Shown: positions 51,575 to 60,686, counted from the first letter of the stretch. The stretch: 64,000 nucleotides of DNA from AP-15 sp963787425 (GCA_963787425.1 CAWBCV010000014.1:1-64000), one strand, 5' to 3'. Notes: generated by a model from the sequence alone, not told the origin. A program made the numbers and translations.

Positions 51575-53719
51575 ATGCTCGCGATCTCCGAGAGCAAGAT
51601 CCGAGAAGGCCTGCCGCATCCGCTCGGGGCCACCTGGGACGGCGAGGGGGTCAATTTTGCGCTGTTCTCGGCCAATGCGACGCGCGTCGAGCTGTGCCTC
51701 TTCGACGAGACCGGCGAGCGCGAGACGGCGTGCATCGACCTACCCGAATTCACCGACGAGATCTGGCACGGCTATGTGCCGGATGTGCAGCCCGGATCGA
51801 TTTACGGCTATCGCGTGCACGGTCCCTACGAGCCTTGCGCCGGGCACCGCTTCAACCCCAACAAGTTGGTGCTTGACCCTTATGCCCGCGGGCATTTCGG
51901 CGATTTGGAGTGGCATCCCGCGGTCTTTGGGTATCAGCTCGAATCGGGCGACGATATGACCTTCGACGAGCGCGACAGCGCGCCTTTCATGCCGAAATGC
52001 GTTGTCGTCGACCCGAATTTCGACTGGAAGGGCGAAGCTGTGCGCCGCAGCGTTCCATGGGAGCACACGATTGTTTACGAGCTCCATCTCCGCGGCTTTA
52101 CCAAGCTCCAACCTAAATTGCCAAAGGAATGGCGCGGCACTTATAAGGGCCTCTCCAATGAAGTCGTAGAATACATCAAGTCGCTCGGCGTGACATCGGT
52201 AGAGCTGCTGCCGATCCACACCTTCATCAACGACAGCATGCTGCTCGACAAGGGGCTGACCAACTATTGGGGATACAATTCAATCGGGTTCTTCGCGCCT
52301 GATCCGCGTTATGCTCATGAACGCGAGCAGACCCTGCGCGAATTCAAGGAGATGGTGGCGCGACTGCACGAGGCCGGTCTCGAAGTCATTCTCGATGTGG
52401 TGTACAACCATACCGCCGAAGGCAACCAGCTCGGCCCGACCTTGTCGTTCAAGGGCATCGACAACGCCTCCTACTATCGCCTGCTGCCCGATAAGCGGCG
52501 CTACTACATCAACGACACCGGCACCGGGAATACGCTCAACCTCGACCACATGCGGGTGATCGAGATGGTGACCGACAGTTTGCGCTATTGGGCGAGCGAG
52601 ACGCATGTCGACGGCTTCCGCTTCGACCTTGGCACGATTCTCGCCCGCCAGGCGACCGGCTTCGACAATCAGAGCGGGTTCCTGAAGGCCTGCTGCCAGG
52701 ACCCGGAGCTGCGCACGGTCAAGCTGATCGCCGAGCCGTGGGATTGCGGCCCGGGCGGGTACCAGGTGGGTGGCTTCCCGCCGGGTTGGGCCGAGTGGAA
52801 CGACAAATACCGCGATACGGTGCGCGACTTCTGGCGCGGCGAGGCCCCGGCGAGCGCGGTTGCTCCGCGCCTCTGCGCCTCGGGCGACATTTTCAATCAC
52901 CGCGGCCGCAAACCCTGGGCCAGCGTCAACTTCATCACCGCCCATGACGGGTTCACTCTCAACGATCTCGTCTCCTACGACGACCGGCACAACGAGGCGA
53001 ACGGCGAGGACAACAAGGACGGCCATTCCGACAACCGCTCGTGGAATTGCGGCGCAGAGGGCCCGACCGACGACGAGGAGGTCAATGCGCTGCGCGGCCG
53101 CCAGCGGCGCAACTTCCTTGCCACCCTGTTGCTGTCGCAAGGCACGCCGATGCTGCTCGCCGGCGACGAGTTCGCGCGAACGCAACAAGGCAACAACAAC
53201 GCCTATTGCCAGGACAACGAGATCAGCTGGGTCGACTGGAAAATCGGGGAGGAGGGTGCGGCGCTGATCCGCTTTGTGCGGCAGCTGACGGCGCTGCGCC
53301 ATAGATACCCGATCCTGCGCCGCACGCGGTTTCTGAGCGGAACCTACGATGAGGAGCTGGGTGTAAAGGACGTGACCTGGATCAACGCCTCGGGCGCCGA
53401 GATGAAACCCGAGGATTGGGGCGACATGAACATGGAATGTTTTGGCATGCTGATGGATGGCCGCGCCCAGCCGACCGGCATTCGCCGGCGCGGCGAAGAC
53501 GCTACGTTGTTGATGGTGTTGAACGGTTACCACGATCTCGTCGGGTTCACGCTGCCGGAGACGGTCGGAGGCTGGCATTGGCAGTTGCTGATCGATACGA
53601 ACCTTCCCGAGGACGCAGAGATGGGCACTTTTGCGACTGGTGAGGTCTACGGCGTTACCGGCCGATCGCTGCTGCTCTTCGCGCTAGAATCGGACACGCC
53701 AGCGGATGCCGTTGGCTGA
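51575..53719 (+). CDS. glgX: Glycogen debranching enzyme
   Basis: GlgX hydrolyses alpha-1,6 branches of phosphorylase-trimmed glycogen. The ATG at 51575 (MLAISESKIREGLPHPLGAT) follows AAGAAGGGAAG. An N-terminal CBM48 domain (GVNFALFSANATRVELCLFD, GYVPDVQPGSIYGYRVHGPY) precedes the GH13 barrel: ILDVVYNHTAEGNQLGP, the nucleophile Asp in DGFRFDLGTILARQ, the acid/base Glu in VKLIAEPWDCGPGGYQ, and FITAHDGFTLNDLVSYDDRH. The 714-residue length is typical. No other glycogen gene lies in the window, so it is apart from any glg operon. Confidence 0.96.
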   Translation: MLAISESKIREGLPHPLGATWDGEGVNFALFSANATRVELCLFDETGERETACIDLPEFTDEIWHGYVPDVQPGSIYGYRVHGPYEPCAGHRFNPNKLVLDPYARGHFGDLEWHPAVFGYQLESGDDMTFDERDSAPFMPKCVVVDPNFDWKGEAVRRSVPWEHTIVYELHLRGFTKLQPKLPKEWRGTYKGLSNEVVEYIKSLGVTSVELLPIHTFINDSMLLDKGLTNYWGYNSIGFFAPDPRYAHEREQTLREFKEMVARLHEAGLEVILDVVYNHTAEGNQLGPTLSFKGIDNASYYRLLPDKRRYYINDTGTGNTLNLDHMRVIEMVTDSLRYWASETHVDGFRFDLGTILARQATGFDNQSGFLKACCQDPELRTVKLIAEPWDCGPGGYQVGGFPPGWAEWNDKYRDTVRDFWRGEAPASAVAPRLCASGDIFNHRGRKPWASVNFITAHDGFTLNDLVSYDDRHNEANGEDNKDGHSDNRSWNCGAEGPTDDEEVNALRGRQRRNFLATLLLSQGTPMLLAGDEFARTQQGNNNAYCQDNEISWVDWKIGEEGAALIRFVRQLTALRHRYPILRRTRFLSGTYDEELGVKDVTWINASGAEMKPEDWGDMNMECFGMLMDGRAQPTGIRRRGEDATLLMVLNGYHDLVGFTLPETVGGWHWQLLIDTNLPEDAEMGTFATGEVYGVTGRSLLLFALESDTPADAVG

Positions 53720-53876
53720 TATCGCTGATAATACAAAGGGAGACAGCGGAGAGGCCGGCCTTCAGGGGCAGAGATCCTCGCCTTTCAAGCACGCCGCCGG
53801 CGAAATAACAGCGAGGAACAGCCAGCAAGAACAGCACCGCTGTTTACCACGGGAAACATCATCTTCTATCCCCGCC

Positions 53877-53962
53877 GTCGCCCCCGCGAAAGCGGGGGTC
53901 CAGGGCAGGGCCGGCCACTCCTCGTCTGTCGCTCTGGATTCCCGCTTTTCGCGGGAATGACG
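53877..53962. repeat. Dispersed palindromic repeat (MITE-like), copy 2
   Basis: It starts CGTCGCCCCCGCGAAAGCGG and ends TGGATTCCCGCTTTTCGCGG plus GAATGACG, the same ends as 14900-14979 with a different centre. It lies in the 420-base gap between glgX and the PfkB kinase gene; no gene is seen in the rest of that gap. Confidence 0.7.
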
Positions 53963-54075
53963 GAACATGGCTCGCTCCTGCACCGATGATGAATTTGCGC
54001 TCCTTAAGCGAAGCCAATATGCCGGCCCATTGCGGCAATTTTCGGGTCGGTAATCGAGCCGCCTTCGCCGAGTTC

Positions 54076-54103
54076 TTGCCCGGCTAGTGAACGCGGTTAT
54101 AGT
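54076..54103 (+). promoter_or_regulatory. Candidate sigma-70-type promoter for the PfkB kinase
   Basis: TTGCCC and TATAGT are separated by 16 bases, ending 36 bases before the kinase ATG. The -10 box is one base from the consensus TATAAT; the -35 matches in four of six positions. Confidence 0.5.
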
Positions 54104-54139
54104 CGCCGCCGGTTTCCTGCGGGGGTCATCTCTAGCCAA

Positions 54140-55135
54140 ATGACGCAAGCCAGCATCGATGTCGTCGGCATCGGCAATGCCATTGTCGATGTGATCGCTC
54201 ATGGCGAGGACGAGTTTCTCGCTCGAGAAGGGCTCTTCAAAGGAACCATGACCTTGATCGACGCCGACCGGGCGGACGCGCTCTACCGGATGATGGGTCC
54301 GGCGATCGAGGCGTCGGGCGGGTCGGCCGGCAACACGATTGCCGGGATCGCCTCGCTCGGCGGCACCGGCGCCTATATCGGCAAGGTGCGCGACGACTTT
54401 CTCGGACAGGTTTACCGGCACGACATCACCGCGACCGGGGTGCGCTTTGAGACGCCGGCCGCGACCTCCGGCCCGGGCACCGCGCGCTGCCTGATCCTCG
54501 TGACCCCTGACGGGCAGCGTACGATGAACACTTATCTCGGCGCCTGCGTCGAGCTCGGGCCCGCCGACATCGACCCAGACGTGATCGCTGCGGCGCAGGT
54601 CACCTACCTCGAAGGCTTTTTGTTCGACCCGCCACTCGCGCAGGAGGCTTTTCGCAAAGCCGCGGCGATCGCCCATTCGGCGGGCCGCCAGGTGGCGCTC
54701 AGCCTTTCCGACCCGTTCTGCGTTGGGCGGCACCGGGAAGCGTTCCGCGACCTGGTCGACGGACATATCGATATTCTCTTCGCCAACGAGGCCGAAATCT
54801 GCGCGCTTTACGAGACGGATGATTTCGCCGCTGCTGCGGCTGCGCTACGCGGGCATGTCGCGATCGCCGCCTTGACGCGCAGCGCGGCGGGCAGCGTCAT
54901 TCTGGCGGGAGGAGGTGAGCATCCTGTCGCGGCGGCGCCGATTGCGCGCGTCGTCGACACCACAGGGGCGGGCGATCTCTACGCCAGCGGCTTCCTCTAC
55001 GGCCTGACCCGTGCCCTGCCGCTCCCCGTCTGCGGCGAGATCGGCAGCTTGTGCGCTGCCGAGATCATCAGCCATTTCGGCGCCCGCCCCGAGGTAAAGC
55101 TCTCAGAGCTCCTCGCAAAACCGACCCGCGCCTGA
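54140..55135 (+). CDS. PfkB-family kinase (adenosine-kinase-like)
   Basis: The 331-residue protein has the ribokinase fold. It begins VVGIGNAIVDVIAHGEDEF, has the sugar-binding region EASGGSAGNTIAGIASLGGT and the GYIGKVRDDFLG-type strand, and ends with the catalytic anion-hole motif VVDTTGAGDLYASGFLYGLT (Asp as base). Its closest look is to the adenosine kinase-like branch common in alphaproteobacteria, but sugar specificity is not certain. It reads from a nearby promoter. A decayed duplicate of its last 100 bases is found at 56559-56657 beyond the SDR/TetR pair. Confidence 0.9.
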   Translation: MTQASIDVVGIGNAIVDVIAHGEDEFLAREGLFKGTMTLIDADRADALYRMMGPAIEASGGSAGNTIAGIASLGGTGAYIGKVRDDFLGQVYRHDITATGVRFETPAATSGPGTARCLILVTPDGQRTMNTYLGACVELGPADIDPDVIAAAQVTYLEGFLFDPPLAQEAFRKAAAIAHSAGRQVALSLSDPFCVGRHREAFRDLVDGHIDILFANEAEICALYETDDFAAAAAALRGHVAIAALTRSAAGSVILAGGGEHPVAAAPIARVVDTTGAGDLYASGFLYGLTRALPLPVCGEIGSLCAAEIISHFGARPEVKLSELLAKPTRA

Positions 55136-55152
55136 CGGCGTTCCATTGCGGC

Positions 55153-55854
55153 TCAGAAGGTCTCGACCCAAGGCCGAAGCTCGACCTCCAAGGACCACGC
55201 GCTGCGGGGTTGGCGCAACACATCGAGATAGGTCTGGGCGATCGCGTCAGGGTCGAGCGTGCTGTCCGGTCGGTCGGCGGGATCCTGCCGCCTCGCGCTG
55301 CGCACTCCGCCGTCGATCACGAAATGGGCGACGTGGATGCCCTTCGGCCCGAGCTCGCGTGCGGTGCTCTGCGCCAAACCTCGCAAGGCGAATTTGCCCA
55401 TCGCAAAGGCCGCAGAAAGCGGGTACCCCTTCACGCTGGCGCTGGCGCCGGTCAGCAAAATGGCGCCGCGGCCATGGGCTATCATTCGCCGCGCCGCCTG
55501 CTGGACGACGAGAAACCCGCCAAAGGCCGACACTCCGACCGCCCTGCGCACGGCTTCCGGATCGAGCTCGGCGATCGGGCCGTGCGCCCGCGCACTGGCG
55601 TTGTAGAGCACCATATCGGGCTCGCCGAGCCGCGTATCGGCCTCGCCGAACAAGCGCGTGACGGCCGCGGGATCAGTCGCATCGACGGCAAATGTTTGTG
55701 CGCGGGTCTCGGCGGCGAGCGCCGCCAGCTTCTCTATGTTGCGCGCCGCCAAACCAACCTTGAGACCAGCCGCCGCCAACCCGCGGGCCACCGACGCGCT
55801 GATGCCCGAGCCTGCTCCGACGATCAGAGCGGTGCGATAGGGAATGTCTGTCAT
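55153..55854 (-). CDS. SDR family oxidoreductase (atypical)
   Basis: The ATG at 55854 (MTDIPYRTALIVGAGSGISA) starts a 233-residue short-chain dehydrogenase. The glycine motif is GAGSGISASVARGLAAAG, the next strand LGEPDMVLYNASARAHGPIA replaces the usual NNAG with YNAS, and the catalytic region has ILLTGASASVKGYPLSAAFA with FAMGKFALRGLAQ. The catalytic Tyr is not in the usual YxxxK place: the text reads FAMGK, so the Tyr is replaced by Phe. This resembles the atypical SDRs seen beside TetR regulators. It is divergent from the TetR gene. Confidence 0.88.
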   Translation of the reverse strand: MTDIPYRTALIVGAGSGISASVARGLAAAGLKVGLAARNIEKLAALAAETRAQTFAVDATDPAAVTRLFGEADTRLGEPDMVLYNASARAHGPIAELDPEAVRRAVGVSAFGGFLVVQQAARRMIAHGRGAILLTGASASVKGYPLSAAFAMGKFALRGLAQSTARELGPKGIHVAHFVIDGGVRSARRQDPADRPDSTLDPDAIAQTYLDVLRQPRSAWSLEVELRPWVETF

Positions 55855-55907
55855 GACCCAACTCCTCATGCTGATAGGTTCAAGCCCGCCTGGTTTCCGG
55901 GTTATAA

Positions 55908-55946
55908 ATGACGATCGTCATGCATATATGTATGATAGGCGTCATA
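55908..55946. promoter_or_regulatory. Two palindromes in the SDR/TetR intergenic region
   Basis: ATGACGATCGTCAT (55908-55921) is a perfect 14-base palindrome. TATGATAGGCGTCATA (55931-55946) has matching half-sites TATGA/TCATA. They lie between the divergent SDR and TetR genes, where a TetR-family repressor would bind to control both. Confidence 0.7.
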
Positions 55947-55983
55947 TATCCTGTCAAGGGGCGAATGAGAGCGAGGAGCCACA

Positions 55984-56583
55984 ATGCGCGTCAGCCGAGA
56001 GCAGGCGGCCGAAAACCGCAGGCGGATCGTGGAAACCGCTTCGCGGATGTTTCGCGAGAATGGCTTCGACGGCGTGGGCGTCGATGCAATCATGAAAGGC
56101 GCCGGCCTCACGCATGGCGGCTTTTACGGTCATTTCCGATCGAAGGACGATCTTGCCGCCGAGGCGGTGAGGCGCGCACTCGAACGGGGCACCGAAAGAC
56201 AGAGCCGCTTCACGGACCTGCGCGATCTCGTATCCGACTACCTATCGGAGCGGCACCGAGCCAACCGGGCGGATGGCTGTGCCATTGCAGCTTTGTGCGG
56301 CGAGATGGCGCGGCAGGGCGAAGGGATGCGCCGCGGCGTGACTGCGCATGTGCACGCGCAGCTGGACCGCTTCTCGCACCTGCTCAAGGGTAGCACTGCA
56401 GCAAGCCGACGCAAGCGTGCGATCGCGACCCTCGCTGGAATCATCGGCGCCCTGATGATCGCCCGGGCCGTGGAGGATCCTGCGCTTTCGGATGAGATTC
56501 TCACAGCGGCGCGAGACGCTTTTGGGGAAGGCCGGCCGTCAAGCCAGAACGATAGTCAGCCAGCGGCTTCCTCTACTGCTTGA
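55984..56583 (+). CDS. TetR/AcrR family regulator
   Basis: The protein is 199 residues long and starts MRVSREQAAENRRRIVETAS. The N-terminal HTH is clear: ENGFDGVGVDAIMKGAGLTH followed by GGFYGHFRSKDDLAAEAVRR. The C-terminal part has CAIAALCGEMARQGEGMRRG and a helical IATLAGIIGALMIARAV, the ligand and dimer domain. The GAGCGAGGAGC site precedes the ATG. It should repress the divergent SDR gene through the palindromes between them. Its last codons overlap, in another frame, a remnant of the PfkB kinase gene. Confidence 0.93.
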   Translation: MRVSREQAAENRRRIVETASRMFRENGFDGVGVDAIMKGAGLTHGGFYGHFRSKDDLAAEAVRRALERGTERQSRFTDLRDLVSDYLSERHRANRADGCAIAALCGEMARQGEGMRRGVTAHVHAQLDRFSHLLKGSTAASRRKRAIATLAGIIGALMIARAVEDPALSDEILTAARDAFGEGRPSSQNDSQPAASSTA

Positions 56584-56657
56584 CCCGCGTTCCGCCGCTT
56601 CCCATTTGCGGCGAGATCGGCAGTTTGTGCGCTGCCGAAATAACCAACCGTGCCTGA
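56559..56657 (+). pseudogene. Decayed 3' end of a PfkB kinase gene
   Basis: The sequence translates as ASGFLYCLTRVPPLPICGEI and GSLCAAEITNRA then stop. It matches ASGFLYGLTRALPLPVCGEI and GSLCAAEIISH at the C-terminus of the intact kinase (about 54983-55080). No more of the gene is present. It overlaps the end of the TetR gene in a different frame. Confidence 0.85.
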
Positions 56658-56698
56658 GGCCGGCGCCCCCGCTGCGTGCGGGTGAGGTTTTGCATTAA

Positions 56699-58525
56699 AT
56701 GGACATTCGCAACATCGCGATCATCGCCCATGTCGACCATGGCAAGACGACCTTGGTCGATGCGATGCTGCGCCAGAGCGGCGCGTTCCGCGCCAACCAG
56801 CAGGTTGCCGAACGCGCCCTCGATTCGAACGAGCTCGAGCGCGAGCGCGGCATCACGATCCTCGCCAAATGCACCTCGGTCGTCTGGCAGGACGTCCGGA
56901 TCAACATCGTCGACACACCAGGCCACGCCGATTTCGGCGGCGAGGTCGAACGCATCCTCAGCATGGTCGACGGGGTTCTGGTATTGGTCGACGCTGCCGA
57001 CGGCCCGATGCCGCAGACCAAATTTGTTGTCGGCAAGGCGTTGAGCCAGGGTTTGCGGCCGATCGTCGTCATCAACAAGGTCGATCGGGCCGACGCCCGC
57101 GCTCAGGCGGTCCACAACGAGATCTTTGATCTGTTCGCGGCGCTCGACGCGACCGAAGCGCAGCTCGATTTCCCGACGGTTTTTGCTTCCGGCCGGCAAG
57201 GCTGGGCGACTGCCGCTCTCGATATGCCGCGCAAGGACTTGTCGCCGCTTTTCGAGCTGATCCTGTCGCATGTCCCGCCGCCGCAGGCCGATCCCAACGC
57301 ACCGTTTTCGATGCTGGCGACGACGCTCGATTACGACCCCTATCTCGGCCGGGTGCTGACCGGGCTGATCCATTCCGGGGTGGCGCGTCTCAACATGCCG
57401 GTCAAATCCCTGGGCCGCGACGGCCGGGTGATCGAGCAGGCGCGGCTGACCAAATTGCAGGCGTTTCGCGGGCTCGACCGGCGGCCGATCGAGGAGGCCA
57501 GGGCGGGCGACATCATCGCCGTCGCCGGGCTAACGCTGACGACGGTCGCAGACACGATCTGCGCCCCTGAGGTCACGACGCCGCTCGCCGCCGATCCGAT
57601 CGACCCGCCGACCTTGGCGATCACCTTCTCAGTCAATGACAGCCCGCTCGCTGGCCGGGAGGGAACCAAGGTTACCTCCCGCATGATCGGCGAGCGCCTG
57701 TTCCGCGAAGCCGAGGGCAATGTCGCGATCCGGGTCAGCGAGAGCACGGAAAAGGATGCGTTCGAGGTCGCGGGCCGCGGCGAGTTGCAGCTCGGCGTGC
57801 TGATCGAGACGATGCGGCGCGAAGGCTTCGAATTGTCGATTTCGCGTCCGCGCGTGTTGTTTACGATCGATCCGGCGACGGGCCGGCGGCTCGAGCCGAT
57901 CGAAGAGGTGGTGGTCGACGTCGACGAGGAATTCGCCGGCGTCGTCGTCGAGAAGATGAGCCGCCGCAAGGCGGAAATGCAGGAGATGCGGCCCTCCGGC
58001 GGCGGCAAGCTTCGCCTCACGTTTTTCGGCCCGACACGCGGTCTCATCGGCTACCAAGGAGAGTTTCTCGCCGATACCCGCGGCACCGGCGTGATGAGCC
58101 GTCTCTTTCACGGCTACGCGCCCTTCAAGGGGCCGATCGAGGGACGCCGCAACGGCGTTCTGGTCTCGAACGCGAACGGCGCCACGGTCGCTTACGCGCT
58201 GTGGAACCTCGAGGAGCGCGGGCCGATGTTCGTCGAGCCCGGGACCCACGTCTATCAAGGGATGATCATCGGCGCCCACAGCCGCGGCAACGACCTCGAC
58301 GTCAACCCGCTGAAGGGCAAGCAGCTGACCAATATCCGCACTACCGCCAAGGACGAGGCGGTACGGTTGACCCCGCCGCAGGACATGACCCTGGAACAGG
58401 CGATCGCTTATCTCGCCGATGACGAGCTCGTCGAGGTCACCCCGCAATCGATCCGCCTGCGCAAGCGCCTGCTCGACCCCAACGACCGCAAGCGCGCTAG
58501 TCGCGCCGCCGCGGCTGCAGAGTAG
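56699..58525 (+). CDS. typA: Ribosome-associated GTPase TypA/BipA
   Basis: TypA is a translational GTPase of the elongation-factor type, needed under stress and for late 50S assembly. The G1 motif HVDHGKTTL is near residue 12, followed by RGITILAKCTSV, DTPGHADFGGEVERIL (G3) and VVINKVDRADARA (G4). EF-G-like domains III and V (REGFELSISRPRVLFTIDPA) and the TypA-specific C-terminus (GPMFVEPGTHVYQGMIIGAH) follow. The 608-residue length is standard. It is upstream of rpsD, which has its own promoter. Confidence 0.97.
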   Translation: MDIRNIAIIAHVDHGKTTLVDAMLRQSGAFRANQQVAERALDSNELERERGITILAKCTSVVWQDVRINIVDTPGHADFGGEVERILSMVDGVLVLVDAADGPMPQTKFVVGKALSQGLRPIVVINKVDRADARAQAVHNEIFDLFAALDATEAQLDFPTVFASGRQGWATAALDMPRKDLSPLFELILSHVPPPQADPNAPFSMLATTLDYDPYLGRVLTGLIHSGVARLNMPVKSLGRDGRVIEQARLTKLQAFRGLDRRPIEEARAGDIIAVAGLTLTTVADTICAPEVTTPLAADPIDPPTLAITFSVNDSPLAGREGTKVTSRMIGERLFREAEGNVAIRVSESTEKDAFEVAGRGELQLGVLIETMRREGFELSISRPRVLFTIDPATGRRLEPIEEVVVDVDEEFAGVVVEKMSRRKAEMQEMRPSGGGKLRLTFFGPTRGLIGYQGEFLADTRGTGVMSRLFHGYAPFKGPIEGRRNGVLVSNANGATVAYALWNLEERGPMFVEPGTHVYQGMIIGAHSRGNDLDVNPLKGKQLTNIRTTAKDEAVRLTPPQDMTLEQAIAYLADDELVEVTPQSIRLRKRLLDPNDRKRASRAAAAAE

Positions 58526-58531
58526 GCAAGT

Positions 58532-58559
58532 TTGACTTTGCGCCTCTCACGATTATAGT
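58532..58559 (+). promoter_or_regulatory. Sigma-70-type promoter of rpsD
   Basis: TTGACT and TATAGT lie 16 bases apart, each one base from consensus, about 32 bases before the rpsD ATG. This is the clearest promoter in the window. Confidence 0.75.
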
Positions 58560-58591
58560 TCGCGCCACCCGAAACCGGATCTAAACCGTAT

Positions 58592-59209
58592 ATGAGCAGC
58601 AAGCGTCAGGAACCGAAATACAAGATCAACCGGCGCCTCCAGGTGAATTTATGGGGACGGCCAAAAAGCCCGCTGAACCGTCGCGAATACGGCCCGGGGC
58701 AGCATGGGCAGCGGCGCAAGAAGCCCTCGGATTTCGGCACGCAGCTTGCCGCCAAGCAGAAGCTGAAGGGCTATTACGCCAATATCGGCGAGCGCCAGTT
58801 CCGGCGGCTCTATGCCGAAGCGGTGCGGCGGCGCGGCGATACCGGCGACAATTTGATCGAGCTGCTCGAGCGGCGGCTCGATGCGGTGGTATACCGCATG
58901 AAGTTCGTGCCGACGCCGTTCTCCGCGCGTCAGCTCGTCAACCACAGGCACGTGCTCGTCAACGGCCGCCGCATCAATATTCCGTCCTACACGGTGCACG
59001 ACGGCGACACGATCGAGCTGACGGCGAAGGCGAAACAGCTGGCGCTCGTGCTCGAGGCGTCCGGGTCCGGTGAGCGCGACGTCCCCGATTATCTCGAGAT
59101 CGACCACGACCGTATGCGGGGCCGGTTTATCCGCGCACCCAAGCCCACCGATGTGCCCTACCCGGTGTCGATGGAGCCCAACCTCGTCATCGAGTACTAT
59201 TCCCGCTGA
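58592..59209 (+). CDS. rpsD: 30S ribosomal protein S4
   Basis: S4 binds 16S rRNA early in 30S assembly. The 205-residue protein opens MSSKRQEPKYKINRRLQVNL and has the conserved GPGQHGQRRKKPSDFGTQL, KLKGYYANIGERQFRRLYAE and the S4 RNA-binding domain LERRLDAVVYRMKFVPTPFS with RQLVNHRHVLVNGRRINIPS. The N-terminus lacks the zinc cysteines found in some S4 proteins. It stands apart from the alpha operon, as is usual in alphaproteobacteria, with its own promoter and terminator. Confidence 0.98.
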   Translation: MSSKRQEPKYKINRRLQVNLWGRPKSPLNRREYGPGQHGQRRKKPSDFGTQLAAKQKLKGYYANIGERQFRRLYAEAVRRRGDTGDNLIELLERRLDAVVYRMKFVPTPFSARQLVNHRHVLVNGRRINIPSYTVHDGDTIELTAKAKQLALVLEASGSGERDVPDYLEIDHDRMRGRFIRAPKPTDVPYPVSMEPNLVIEYYSR

Positions 59210-59235
59210 TCCTTTAGCCCATCCGATACAGTTAC

Positions 59236-59258
59236 AGCCGCGCCCGCCGCGGCTTTTT
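59236..59258 (+). terminator. Rho-independent terminator after rpsD
   Basis: AGCCGCG pairs with CGCGGCT around a CCCGC loop and is followed by TTTT. It starts 26 bases after the rpsD stop. Confidence 0.85.
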
Positions 59259-59339
59259 CCATTGCGCGATCGCCTTCCTGTTCCACACTGATGGCGGCGC
59301 GCCCGCTTGCGACGGGCGCCATCTCGACAGGCGATTGCG

Positions 59340-60644
59340 ATGCTCATCCTGCACCTCTCGATCGTCCTCTTGCTGATCATCGTGAACAGCGTCTTCGCGA
59401 TGGCAGAGATCGCGCTGGTCTCGGCGCGAAAGGCGCGCCTGGTGCCGCTCGCTGAGGCCGGTAATCGCGGCGCCCAGGCGGCGCTCGAACTGAAGGCGGA
59501 TCCCTCGCGACTGCTCTCGACCGTCCAGATCGGCGTCACCTTGATCGCCGTCCTCTCCGGTACTTTTGGGGAAGCCACCTTGGGCGACCAACTCGAGCGG
59601 CAGCTCGGGATTTATCCCGGGTTTATTGCGCGATACGCCCATGTGATCAGCATGGCGGTTGTTGTGATCGGCATCTCGTATTTCTCGCTGATCCTCGGCG
59701 AGCTCGTCCCAAAACGCATCGCCCTGCTCCACCCCGAGCGGATTGCCGCTGCGCTCGGCCGCTTCATGCGAGCGATTGCCCGGGCTGGAGCGCCGATCGA
59801 ATGGTTCCTGAGCGCGTCGACTGATTTTGTGCTTCGCCTGCTGCCGGTCCGCAGCCAGGGTGCCGCACCCGTCACCGACGAGGAGATCACCTTCATGCTG
59901 CGCGAGGGAGTTGCGACCGGGCACATCCCGCTCGCCGAGACGGCGATCGTCGAGATGGCGCTGCGTCTCGGCGACCGGCGCGCGAGCGCCGTCATGACAC
60001 CAAGGACGCGGATCGAATGGCTTGACCTAGACGATCCCGAGGAAGACAACCGGCGCAAAATCCGCGAGAGTAACTACTCTCGGTTTCCGGTGGTGCAGGG
60101 TGGTTCTCAACAGGTCATCGGAATTGTCCAGGCCAAGGACCTGCTCGCCGCGTGCCTTGCCCAGCAGCCTCTCGACCTGCGCGCCGCGACCCGGCCGCCG
60201 CTCTATCTGCCCAATACGGTCACCGTTCTCCGTGTCCTGGAGGTGTTCAAGACTTCCGGTGAGCCGATGGCGTTGATCGTTGACGAGTACGGCGATCTCG
60301 AAGGACTGGTCACGCCGAGCGACATCCTCGAAACACTGGTCGGCGATATTCCGGGCTCGCCCGAGGCCGATCAACGCATCGTGCGGCGTGACGACGAGAC
60401 TTGGCTGATCGACGGCATGGTCGGCCTCGACGAGCTGAAGCAGGTGCTGGGAATTCCCCGCTTGCCCGGCGAAGACCCGGACTTCCACACCCTAGGCGGC
60501 TATCTGATGGCCCGCCTCAATCGCGTCCCGATGGAAGCCGACCGCATCTCCGCCGGCGACTGGCGCTTCGAAGTCGTCAAAATGGACGGCCGCCGGGTCG
60601 ATCGCGTACTGGTAATGCCAGTCAAAGCCAGAAACCGGCGATGA
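59340..60644 (+). CDS. CNNM/CorC-type membrane protein (hemolysin family)
   Basis: The ATG at 59340 (MLILHLSIVLLLIIVNSVFA) begins the first membrane helix; the frame opens earlier without support. A DUF21 domain with four helices (FAMAEIALVSARKARLVPLA, VISMAVVVIGISYFSLILGE, LVPKRIALLHPERI) is followed by two CBS domains (VMTPRTRIEWLDLDDPEEDN, RFPVVQGGSQQVIGIVQAKD, VIDEYGDLEGLVTPSDILE) and a C-terminal CorC/HlyC domain (GGYLMARLNRVP). Such proteins are linked to magnesium and cobalt efflux or homeostasis. It is 434 residues long and independent of rpsD because of the terminator. Confidence 0.93.
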   Translation: MLILHLSIVLLLIIVNSVFAMAEIALVSARKARLVPLAEAGNRGAQAALELKADPSRLLSTVQIGVTLIAVLSGTFGEATLGDQLERQLGIYPGFIARYAHVISMAVVVIGISYFSLILGELVPKRIALLHPERIAAALGRFMRAIARAGAPIEWFLSASTDFVLRLLPVRSQGAAPVTDEEITFMLREGVATGHIPLAETAIVEMALRLGDRRASAVMTPRTRIEWLDLDDPEEDNRRKIRESNYSRFPVVQGGSQQVIGIVQAKDLLAACLAQQPLDLRAATRPPLYLPNTVTVLRVLEVFKTSGEPMALIVDEYGDLEGLVTPSDILETLVGDIPGSPEADQRIVRRDDETWLIDGMVGLDELKQVLGIPRLPGEDPDFHTLGGYLMARLNRVPMEADRISAGDWRFEVVKMDGRRVDRVLVMPVKARNRR

Positions 60645-60686
60645 TGGAGCGGTCCCGTAATTGTGACTGATCTCCGATCGCATTGT

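Noticed and set aside
52280..53578. Open frame of 432 residues opposite glgX
   Set aside because: It is an antisense shadow of a GC-rich gene with no start signal or family likeness; glgX is unmistakable on the other strand.
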